64,000 nt of DNA, taken from contig JAAOMT010000590.1 in assembly GCA_016748015.1 (NCBI GenBank), forward strand, positions 63,107 to 127,106. Direction: 5' to 3'. The stretch comes from Geosiphon pyriformis (lineage: Eukaryota; Glomeromycota; Glomeromycetes; Archaeosporales; Geosiphonaceae). Below, piece after piece: positions 44,371-54,070 of this stretch. The notes beneath the pieces are model-generated. The model was not told the origin of the DNA and did not search any database. It saw nothing but the letters and a program-made list of their open reading frames with translations. A program made the position numbers and the translations under genes. Position 1 is the stretch's first letter; each line of letters begins with the position of its first letter.

Positions 44371-45330
44371 TATATTGTTCTGAGTTTGAATTGTTATTGT
44401 TGTCATTGCTATTTTACATAGGACTAAAACTATTGTTGTCATCATTATCAGAGTTTAAATTGGGATTGAATGTCAATTCTGATTCTAATACATAGTTGCT
44501 GCTTGGTTCTTCTTCCTCTAGAATCATATAGATCATATATAATGATAAATTGTAAATGAGATCACATTCATTACAATATTGAAAGTCACATGAAATCAAA
44601 CAGTAGTTATATAATTAGGTATTTAATTGTATTGTATATTGTTTTTGCTCTTCTCTAGTCTGTGCCAAGTTTTGGTAGTAGTCATGAAATTCTTCTGAAC
44701 CAGTTTCAATGTTCAGAAAAGCATCAAAATTGGGAATATGAATTGTTTTTACTGGTTTTAACAGATTGTTTTTGATTTCTAGAATTTCACTGAATGATGT
44801 ATTTTCAATTTTGGCATTTGTTATTCTCCAAATTTCATCTTTGTTATGTAAGTAGCCATCTAAGCAAGAGATCACTCGATGTCATACTACATTAATAGAT
44901 GTTCTATAATTTACTTAATCACTTATGAAGATTATGTATTGACATAAAGTATTATATATTTTTTTTTAACTGAGAATGTTATTCCATATTCCTTTATCAA
45001 ACAACTGCTCTCCATAAACAAGATATGGTTTGTCACCCTACTTTCCTTAATGTTTAAAATAACTGTAGTGTTTTCTATGACATGGCTTATAATAATAATA
45101 AATTTGTGTCCAATAGTTTTCATTAAATGCAACCCAAGCTTCCATAGAAGACAGCTTTTTTTTACAATCTTTACATTTTAATAGTATATATGGTGGTTCT
45201 AATTTAGTGTCAGTTAAGTATAATCTTCTCCAACTACTATCTATTTTTTCAGTGGTTGTGGTTTTTTCAAGTATATCTTCTTCTTTTTTCTTCCTTTTGT
45301 TGTCTTACAAAAGTATTGGTGGCAATTTAT
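44371..45330 (-). pseudogene. Element E cysteine-rich modules
   Basis: Minus strand: LLKCKDCKKKLSSMEA (about 45180), a degraded second Cys pair YYYYKPCHRKHYSYF (about 45080), an ILEIKNNLLKPVKTIHIPNF spacer (about 44785), and CDFQYCNECDLIYNLSLYM (44591 on) with CX2C. An acidic Asn/Asp spacer follows (44480-44390). Several Cys are already Tyr, a C:G-to-T:A change. Confidence 0.7.
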
Positions 45331-46034
45331 TGTGATCTTTATCAGCTCATAAAATTTAGTAGGCTTTCTAAGTCAACTTTTTTTCTTCTTTATTGAACTC
45401 AATGAGTGGTGCTGGCATATTGGTGGTCTTAAAATAATCACATATTGCTGGTACTTGTATGTGCTGGCCATTTTGGCTGAGCTGCAATTCTTGGGTGGTC
45501 TAATTGAGTACAATATTAGCTTTAGCCAGCCAATTATTATCAATAAGAACTTGGTATTAAGTGGCTTTCATAATTAGGACTTTAATAAGTATGGTGATGC
45601 CATTGATTTCAAAAAAAAAGTTATTGATTTTGCCAATTGGAGTTTTGGTAGCTTTATTAATAATAATAATCTTGGCACTGGTGGTTTAATTAACTTAGCA
45701 ACCTAATTGGTCTATGAGTTGTTATGTGATGATATTGCCTGCTAATTTACTGTTAAAGATCAGTTTGAAAGACTGCCTATTAATATTGGTATTCATGTAC
45801 ATCACAGTAATAGGTTTGGTGTCAAGAGCTGCTCTACTAAAAAGAGATGTTTCTGTCAGTTCCTTGATCTCAAAGGGAAAAATTGCAGCTAGTAATTTGT
45901 TATTAATAATTGTCATTAGTAGAATGTTATTGGTAAGTATTTGTTTTTTGTTAAATTCTAAATGGTTGGATGTGACATCTTCTGGGGTCACCAAAAGACT
46001 AAAATAGTTCTGAAAATTTGGGTTTTGAAGATAT
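45331..46034 (-). pseudogene. Element E retropepsin and lead-in, active site mutated
   Basis: Minus strand: VTPEDVTSNHLEFNKKQILT (about 45990), LFSRAALDTKPITVMYMNTN, then FKLIFNSKLAGNIIT with Asn-Ser-Lys at 45746-45754. C-terminal half NGQHIQVPAICDYFKTTNMP (about 45470). An open frame of 120 codons precedes the site. Dead protease. Confidence 0.82.
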
Positions 46035-46038
46035 CCAG

Positions 46039-46999
46039 TATTACAAGTGATTATTTGGGGTCTCAAATTAAATAACAAACTCATAACTTGATGCTCAATG
46101 GCTTGATTGATATTGGTTACTGGAAGTGTTATGATTCTGAAGGTTTTGGTTGAATCTTTTGTATAATAGACAGAGATTTAATAATGTTGTTATCTGTAGT
46201 TTCTCAGAATCACAATTCTGTCAATTTCTTTCTTTAGCTTGATGGCTGGCAATCCTCTGGTAAGTAATCTGTAATTTTTTTTATGTGTTCTACCCATTCA
46301 CAAGAGTCTTTTACTAGGCAATTTTTGACATCAGTAATTCAGCACTTTATTTTTAATCAATTAATACACAACAACAAAAATATCAAAAAAAGAAAAAAAA
46401 AAAAAGAAAAAAAAAAAGAATAAAGAAAATAAAGAAATAAGCCAAAGCAGTTTGCAAGTTAGTATTCCATCAATAGCCGTGATCAAGAGCTATTATTCCA
46501 GTGTAGTCAAGTGTCAATTATTATCAACATAAAGTGTTGATAGTGGAAAATAAATTATGATAACAAATAGTTATTTATTAATATTTGTGATAGATAAGAT
46601 TGCTTAGATTAAATCTAAACTAAGAGGTCTAAATTTAAAAGGTCTTGAAAATTCAAATAATTATGATTTGTAAGTCTAATTAACTCTGAGAGTCCTACTG
46701 ACTCTCAGTCTTTTTGACTAATTTTCTAGCATTTGATACTACTGCTATATATACATAATAAGATTCTTTAATTCCTTAATTTTTTATATCAGAAATTCTG
46801 GAATTCTTGGAATCCTGCAATTTTTTTTGAGAAGAATCCTAGAATTCTGGAATCTTGCGATTCCTTGTATGAGAATTTTAAAATTTCTGAAATCCTGTAA
46901 TTTCACTTGAAAAGAATCTTGGAATTCCACTTTTACTATGTTTATTCTGATTGGCTAATTTATGTACTAATATTTAATTCTTATATTCTATGAGTAACA
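46039..46999 (-). repeat. Solo LTR (subfamily D) in element E
   Basis: tattacaagtgattatttgg to attctatgagtaaca, 961 bp, flanked by ccag (46035-46038 and 47000-47003). Contains the actctgagagt repeats (46680-46720) of subfamily D, the reversed CCAAT box ttctgattggctaa (about 46945), and a poly-A/G-rich tract at 46380-46440 that corresponds to the pyrimidine tract of the other strand. Confidence 0.95.
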
Positions 47000-47003
47000 C
47001 CAG

Positions 47004-47414
47004 TTTCTGAACTTCATTGATGTAATTCTAATGACTGGTTGGAAGAACTGGGAATCAGTTGATGTATAATCATTGCCAATTTCCAGTTTTGTTGAATGTA
47101 AGTAACTCTCAGTCTTTGATTTTTAGTAATTAATTGTGCTAGGTTTAATGATGGTGTTTGAACTAATGACAGTTGATAAATAATTTGTGGCTGTAATTAA
47201 TATATTATGGATGTTGGAGTTTAATATACTGGAAGTAAATATATTTGTTGTATTATTGGTGGATAATAGAGTTGATATTAATTCTAATGGGGTTGGTAAT
47301 TCGAATTTGAAACTGTCAATTGGGATTTTGATATTGATTTTTTGATCATAAGTTATTATTATAAACTTAGCAGTTAGTTCTAATATAATTTTGTTTACTA
47401 CAATTGTAGCAAAC
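47004..47414 (-). pseudogene. Element E gag, nucleocapsid segment
   Basis: Minus strand: knuckle CYNCSKQNYIRTNC at 47370-47411, where the expected His is Tyr (CAT to TAT), followed by a Thr/Ser/Asn-rich linker. Between the two solo LTRs, in line with the protease to the left and capsid to the right once they are removed. Confidence 0.75.
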
Positions 47415-47418
47415 ATAC

Positions 47419-48321
47419 TGCTACTCATAAAGAAAACATATAAAAAAATAGTAAAAAAAACAGATAGACCAATAAGAGAGTAGTAGTTAGCATGTAAGCA
47501 CATTGCTCAACAATATAGAGCAATGTCAGAAATTACAACTCATTGTTCAGCAATGTAGAGCAATATTAGAAATTGCTTAGCAATGTGGAACAATATTAGA
47601 AGATTAGGGCATATTGCTTAACAATGTAAGCATTGCTCAAAAAATTATAGCACATTGCTTGGAAATATAAGTGATCTCATAGAATTTAAATTATATATAT
47701 ATAGCAAAAACATTAGAAACAGAAAAAACAGAATTACTATCAAGACCTCCTTATTATTACATCTATATTGAAAGTATCAATATTAATAAAATAATTATTT
47801 ACTATCTAAACCACTCTTCTCACTATCAATACTTTATGTTGATAGTATTTAATACTTAATCATACTAAAACAATAGCTCTTAATCATGACTATTGACAAG
47901 ATACTAACTTTTATTTTGGCTTAATTTCTTTTGTTTCTTTATTTTCTTTTATTTCTATTTTTATTTTGATTGTTAATTTACTAATTAATTTAAAAAGAAT
48001 TAATGTGTAAAGTATTGATGTTAGAATATAGCACTGGTAAAAAACCCAAGAATAAGGGTAAACACTCAGATTAAAGATAGCTTACCAAAAAATTGCCAGC
48101 CATTACACTAAGATAAGAATTGACAGAATTGCAATTCTGGGAGACTACTGAAAATGACTAGTGAATCTCTGTCTATTATACAAAAAACTCAACCAAAATT
48201 TTCAAATTATAGAAATTTTCCAATCACTAAAAGCTTTAGATATTACCAATTATATTAGCTATTAAACACCAAGTTACAAGTTTGTTATTTGATTTGAGAC
48301 CCCAAATAATTACCTGTAACA
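47419..48321 (+). repeat. Solo LTR (subfamily F) in element E
   Basis: tgctactcataaagaaaac to aattacctgtaaca, 903 bp, flanked by atac (47415-47418 and 48322-48325). Its cassette at 47495-47670 is a set of attgctcaacaatgtagagcaat-type inverted repeats, unlike families A, D and E. CCAAT box (agaccaataagag) at about 47465 and TATA-like tatatatatag at about 47692. It entered 8 bp from the zinc-knuckle codons. Confidence 0.95.
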
Positions 48322-48325
48322 ATAC

Positions 48326-49950
48326 ATATTTGGTTGTCATAATTGATCAATTGATGACAATAGACATGTCTAATTTTGAGAACAATTTGTGTTTCCCTGA
48401 TTATTGCACTATTGTAAAGATTGATAAATTGCTTAATTATTAACTAAGTATCTCTCAAGTTTCTAATTGATTGAATTGCTGAATTGTTTTAGTTTGGAAT
48501 TCAGATCAGATAATTTATTCATTATTAGATTTACAGTTTAGACATAATTGGCTTTAAGTTCAGCTGATTTAAAGTCTCTAACATGTGTGATGATGACTTG
48601 AAGGTTGGCTGGATATAATGAGCATATGCATTGTAGAATGCTACTATGCAAACCATGAATAAACTGATTCAGAATCTGCAGTTCTGTAAAGTAAGCTGCA
48701 TCAATTGCTTAAATTTGGTGCAAATTTCTATAGAAATGTCTTAGGTATGTAGTAATGGCTTCAGTTTTTTCTTGTTTGATGGTAGCAAATGTAGTTGTAA
48801 ATGGGTTGATGTTATTATTATTACTAAAGTATTTTAAAAACTCTGTTTTAAATGCATCAAAAGTAACAAATTTGTTGATCAAGCTTTAATATTATGAATT
48901 GGCAGTATCTTGCAAAAAGTATGAAATGGTTTATAGGGCTTTGGCATTATTCCAATTGTTGGCAGTAATTGCTTTGGTAATGTTGTTGAGCCAAACTTGG
49001 ATGTTATCTTCTTCACTAATAAATTTTTCCAATTTAACAATAAGAGTATATACTATTAGTGCTGTGATTGGTTGTTGTGATAGATTTATTTAGTGTTGTG
49101 GTTGTAATGACAACTATTGTAATAGAATAACAACTGGTGGCAGATTGATTACAACTACTGGAGATATGTTTGGCTGATTATTAAAAGTGGGTTTAGATTA
49201 ATTTTGTGGAGTTTGATTAATTGAAGTTTTAAGTTCTGTGTTTTTTAGGATTGGGTTTTGATAATTAAATTCCTGATCTTTATTTTGTTTTTCTTTTGAT
49301 CCCATTATTTCCCAGAGACTTATGGTTTCGAAATCTGGTTGAGGTGGTGGTAATTGAAATCTTGATAATGTTGGTAATCACAACTTGAATCCTTTAAAAT
49401 AATTACCATAAGTTCTTAATAACTCTGCTTTCTTTTGTTTACTTTAAAATAAGAGTTGTGTTAAAAATATTTTTGTGTTTGAAGTGGCTGTGTCTGCTAA
49501 TGAAATATTGATAGCACTTCTAAGTATGTAGTGGTATGATAGATTGATTGGAGATTTTACTCTTGTTTTTTTCTAAGTAAGTGGTTGTATTTTCTAAAAT
49601 ATTACTGCTGGTGTTTGTAGTTTTCCTTTGCCTTTGTTTGCATAAGTAATTAGATATCTTTGTTGAGTGTGATTTTCAATTTTTCAATTAATTTTTATAA
49701 TGATTAATGCAAAATTATAATTTACTAATAGGCTAGTGTTTTGAATTAGTTTATTATAGAAATTTTTTTTTGTTGATTTGGTATCTACTGGTGCTTCTAG
49801 AAAATAAGAAATTCTCTTATTGACATAGAAATTAAAGGCTAATTCTGCTAATAAGTAATTGCTGATTAATTTCAAGTATTAACAATAATGCTAAAATAAA
49901 AATTTGGCAAATCCTAAATGGTTTGTTTCAATGCTTTTTGATTCTGCCAC
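48326..49950 (-). pseudogene. Element E gag, N-terminal and capsid part
   Basis: Minus strand: opens at GTG 49948-49950 (VAESKSIETNHLGFAKFLF), continues LISNYLLAELAFNFYVNKRI (49870 on), a Gln/Asn-rich stretch (about 49200-49090), then LEKFISEEDNIQVWLNNITK (about 49030-48970) and a capsid tail. Matches C across its length. Stops at Gln and Trp positions. Confidence 0.76.
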
Positions 49951-49967
49951 TTTTAATTGGTTGGTAT

Positions 49968-50010
49968 TGGTGCTAATTCTCTATAGGATTATATCTTACA
50001 GAAAACACCA
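49968..50010 (-). promoter_or_regulatory. Primer-binding region hairpin of element E
   Basis: tggtgct (49968-49974) pairs with aacacca (50004-50010) with one G-U, 43 nt overall, two bases from the LTR at 50013. Confidence 0.6.
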
Positions 50011-50012
50011 AA

Positions 50013-51787
50013 TGTTACAGGTGATTATTTAAGGTCTCAAATCAAATAACAAACTCATAACTTGGTGCTTAATAGTGGATTTAATTGGTAATATTTAAGT
50101 TTTGGTAATCTGAAAGTTTTGGTTGAGTTCTTTGTATAATGGATAAAGATTTAAGTGTTGTTTATCCATAACTTTTCAGAATTGCAATTCTGTTAATTTT
50201 TTTCTCAGCTTAGTAGCCAGTACTCTTCTAATAAGCAATCTATATTTTTTTTGTGTTCTACCCACTCATAAAAATCTTTTACCAGACAATTCTTGATGTC
50301 AATTAATCTATATGTAATCCTTAAATCAATTAGTAAACAACAAGAAAACAAACAAAGAAATAAAATAAAGAAAATAAAGAAATTAAGCCAAAGCAAGAAT
50401 AATTAGTATCTTGTTAATAGCCATGATCAAGAATTATTGTTTTAGTATGATTTAAGGTTTGGGTTTTATCAACAATAAGTGTTGATAAAAAAAATAGTGA
50501 TGAGATTTTCAAACAAATGGCAATAATATAAATTAGATAATAATAATTATATTTTATTTAATATTTGATAATTGCACTTTAGTTGATAGTAATTATCCTT
50601 GAAGTAATTAATAAATAAGTAAGAATAAAGGTTTTTATTTTGGAATAAATACTTTTCTTGTTTCTAATACTATTACTATATATACATAATTTTTTTTACA
50701 TAAGAAATCTTTTTTCTTTGCTAGATTTCTTGCAAAATTCTTGATTTTTTGAAATATCCAGGATTTCCTGAAAAATTTTCAACTTTTCTGAAATATCTTG
50801 GATTTCTTGCATAATTTTGGATTTCCTAAAATATTCAAAATTTCCTGAAAAATTCTCTTTTTTTTTNNNNNNNNNNNNNNNNNNNNAACTCATAACTTGG
50901 TGCTTAATAGTGGATTTAATTGGTAATATTTAAGTTTTGGTAATCTGAAAGTTTTGGTTGAGTTCTTTGTATAATGGATAAAGATTTAAGTGTTGTTTAT
51001 CCATAACTTTTCAGAATTGCAATTCTGTTAATTTTTTTCTCAGCTTAGTAGCCAGTACTCTTCTAATAAGCAATCTATATTTTTTTTGTGTTCTACCCAC
51101 TCATAAAAATCTTTTACCAGACAATTCTTGATGTCAATTAATCTATATGTAATCCTTAAATCAATTAGTAAACAACAAGAAAACAAACAAAGAAATAAAA
51201 TAAAGAAAATAAAGAAATTAAGCCAAAGCAAGAATAATTAGTATCTTGTTAATAGCCATGATCAAGAATTATTGTTTTAGTATGATTTAAGGTTTGGGTT
51301 TTATCAACAATAAGTGTTGATAAAAAAAATAGTGATGAGATTTTCAAACAAATGGCAATAATATAAATTAGATAATAATAATTATATTTTATTTAATATT
51401 TGATAATTGCACTTTAGTTGATAGTAATTATCCTTGAAGTAATTAATAAATAAGTAAGAATAAAGGTTTTTATTTTGGAATAAATACTTTTCTTGTTTCT
51501 AATACTATTACTATATATACATAATTTTTTTTACATAAGAAATCTTTTTTCTTTGCTAGATTTCTTGCAAAATTCTTGATTTTTTGAAATATCCAGGATT
51601 TCCTGAAAAATTTTCAACTTTTCTGAAATATCTTGGATTTCTTGCATAATTTTGGATTTCCTAAAATATTCAAAATTTCCTGAAAAATTCTCTTTTTTTT
51701 TCTTTATTCTAATTGGCTAATTTTATAATCATGTGTTTTTCTATTTTTTAATTATGTATTATTTTTTTCTCTTTTTTATATGTAATA
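50013..51787 (-). repeat. 5' LTR of element E, with duplicated assembly segment
   Basis: tgttacaggtgattattta to tttatatgtaata. True length is near 940 bp (50013-50866 plus 51702-51787). The rest is an exact second copy: 50052-50866 equals 50887-51701, offset 835, around 20 N. The cassette of reversed aggaaatcctggatatttc repeats lies at 50705-50860 and again at 51540-51695. The flanking 4-mer atgt (51788-51791) does not match atag left of element C. Confidence 0.9.
50867..50886. other. Assembly gap, 20 N
   Basis: A 20-base N run joining two contig ends that carry the same LTR sequence. Probably an unmerged overlap rather than missing DNA. Confidence 0.97.
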
Positions 51788-53715
51788 ATGTTTACTAATT
51801 TTATGGTAAAACAGAAAGTATATCAACTAAAAGTTTATTAGAAAAATAAAAAAAATTAAAACCCATTATATCCAAATTTAATTTTGTTAACATATATAAT
51901 ACTAATGAAACAAGATTATTTTTTCATATAAAATTAAATCAAACACTAGTAAAATGTTAAAATACAAGAAAAAAATTGATATATTATATTTATTAATTGT
52001 TATTGTTATATATTATTATATTAAATTAATTAGATTTTTTATAGAATAAATTTTGAATTATAATTTTTTTTGCTATAAAATTTACTAGATCTCATAAATT
52101 GTAATCTTTAGTAATTGGACATGCAAAAAATCTAAAATGTCTAAAAAAAATTAATATTTTTAATCTATATATGATTTACAAATTCAATTTTAAAGCATAA
52201 ATGTACTTAAATATATAGAAAACATGACTTAAATATATAAATAAAGACTTTTAAATTCAAAATTGGCATATATTACTTTTGGTTAATAATACAATTTCTT
52301 ATCATATTTAAATTAAAGCCAAAATATTACTTGTTATATAATAATTAAAATATATATAATTTTTTTAATTATTTAATAAATTATTTTTAATAAACAATTT
52401 AAACTACTAAGTGCTTTGTTAATTAATTAAATAGTAATAATTTATAAAAAATCTTCAACATAAATTGAATAAATACTAGTAATAATATTAATTAGTAGGT
52501 TTTTTATTGATTTTTATGAGATTTTAATAATTTTATATTTTGATAATATATCTATTTAAACTTTTATTAAATTGTATTTTATTAATAGTATTTATAAATT
52601 ATTAGCATAATTTAAATATCTTATTTAGAACTTTATATAAAAATCTTTAATAATATTATTTTATATTAAATAATTATGTAAATATTTTGCTATAATAATT
52701 AAATATTAATTCAAAGTTTTTTTAATTAGATAATATAAAACAGTTAGATAATTAAATTTAAATAAAGCCAAAAATACTTCTTTTAAATATTAACTTAAAA
52801 ATTAGTTTAAATTGTTACTTTAATACAGTTAAAAAAATTCATCTCAACTGATTTTCATCAATTATGTAATAATAAAAGAATAACAATAAGTGAAATTAAA
52901 GTAAAAAAAGTTAACCAGCTTATTAACAAATATAATTTATAATTGTAAGACTTTAGAAATAATTGATTAAATAGAAAAAAAGTTTTTTTTTTTTTTAAAG
53001 ATAACAAAACTAAAAATACTATATTTAGCAATTTTGTTGATAAAAAAAATTTTATAATTAATAAGACTGTAGATTTTTTTTGGAGAAATATTTTATTGTT
53101 TAACAAATTTAAATTTCTTTTAGAGTGTTGTTATTTAGAAAAACAGATTATAAGTCTGTCATATTGCTTGGTTTAAAATATTAGCAGGTGAATTTTTATG
53201 TCAAAAAGTATAAAATTTTTTATATTAAAAATAAATAAATTTTATTTTATTTAATTCAATTATATATTATTTAAAAAGTAATATCCTATTCTGAAAATTT
53301 TTATTGGCAGAATATTCTATAGCCTACTTTATGTTAAATAATAAAGTTATAATATATAATTATGTTTTATTTAGATAATTAAAATAATTAATATTAGATA
53401 AAGTTTGGTTTTTTATAGGCAGTAAAATAAAAATACACTAAAATCAATATTTAATAAGATAATTTTAAATAAAATAGATATTTTCGATGCAGTATTTTTT
53501 AAAATGAAGTTTTTTTTTAATAAACTCGAAATACTTAATTTTGTTTTTTTATTTTTATTGAAATTAAAATTCTTAATATTTAAAAAAATATAATTAAAAG
53601 TTTTTTTATAACTATTTGTTTTTTCAAAACTTCAGTTTGCATTTCAAAAAATAAATTTTGTAATTTAAATTTAACTAATAAATATTCTTAAAACTTGAAA
53701 TTTATTAAAAATATT
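51788..53715. other. AT-rich stretch, no gene
   Basis: No match to the LINE cut at 11913, to the LTR families or to any gene. The 82-codon frame at 52858-53106 (minus) is Leu/Ile/Phe/Lys low complexity and unsupported. A perfect acaga/tctgt hairpin at about 53142-53159 is noted but nothing around it fits a tRNA. Confidence 0.55.
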
Positions 53716-54070
53716 GTTAATTGAAACAATTTATTTGTGGATTGGTTTTCTGAATCTGTTTATAAGTTTGGTCAGGTTAATATTACTGGTCTATATATTA
53801 TTAATCTTATTTAAGATTAAGTTGTGGCCTACAGAGATCTGATCTGGCAAAATGTAAGAAGAGAAATCTAATTAATAATGTTAGTTTTGTAATTTCTAAT
53901 GTTAAAAATTCGGCTTTTTTGCTTAATAATGTAACAATTTATAAGATTGGTTTGCTAAAAAGATTGATTTGAAATTTAATTTTCTTGAGAACTTGTTTTT
54001 TAATCTCAAATTTGTTTTTTAATGTGTTGGTCTTTAGAGTATAGCTGGTTCAGATAGCTGATTACATGTA
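53716..54070 (+). pseudogene. Possible LINE C-terminal relic
   Basis: From about 53730 the plus strand reads FVDWFSESVYKFGQVNITG, two stops, then YRDLIWQNVRREI. This resembles the tail of the Glomeromycotina LINE ORF (a W-F-x-E-x-V block followed by a Y/F-R-D-x-I-W block). The stretch is richer in G than its surroundings up to about 54060. The identity rests on memory of the family, and the segment is short and stop-ridden. It could be the far end of the LINE at 8350-11913 or a separate copy. Confidence 0.35.

Larger units (their letters stand above)
39039..51787 (-). mobile_element. Ty3/Gypsy retrotransposon E (minus), interrupted by two solo LTRs
   Basis: 3' LTR 39039-39961, internal 39962-50012, 5' LTR 50013-51787 (inflated by a duplicated assembly segment). 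Solo LTRs sit at 46039-46999 (TSD CCAG) and 47419-48321 (TSD ATAC). Internal order right to left: primer-binding hairpin, gag, protease, cysteine module, dUTPase, RT, RNase H, integrase, extension, PPT. Both LTRs are the same subfamily. The one at 39039 is also the 5' LTR of element C. Base composition is more AT-rich and stops are more frequent than in A. Confidence 0.88.

Noticed and set aside
50013-51787. Two adjacent LTRs (tandem solo LTRs)
   Set aside because: The second copy is base-identical and follows a 20-N run, so it is best explained as one LTR duplicated by the assembly.
52858-53106. 82-codon minus-strand frame with hydrophobic stretches
   Set aside because: Membrane-like look comes from AT-rich codons (Leu, Ile, Phe). 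No start context, homology or CpG signal.
53142-53159. Perfect 5-bp hairpin with 7-base loop resembling a tRNA anticodon arm
   Set aside because: No T-arm (no ttcgaa-like box), D-arm or acceptor stem around it.
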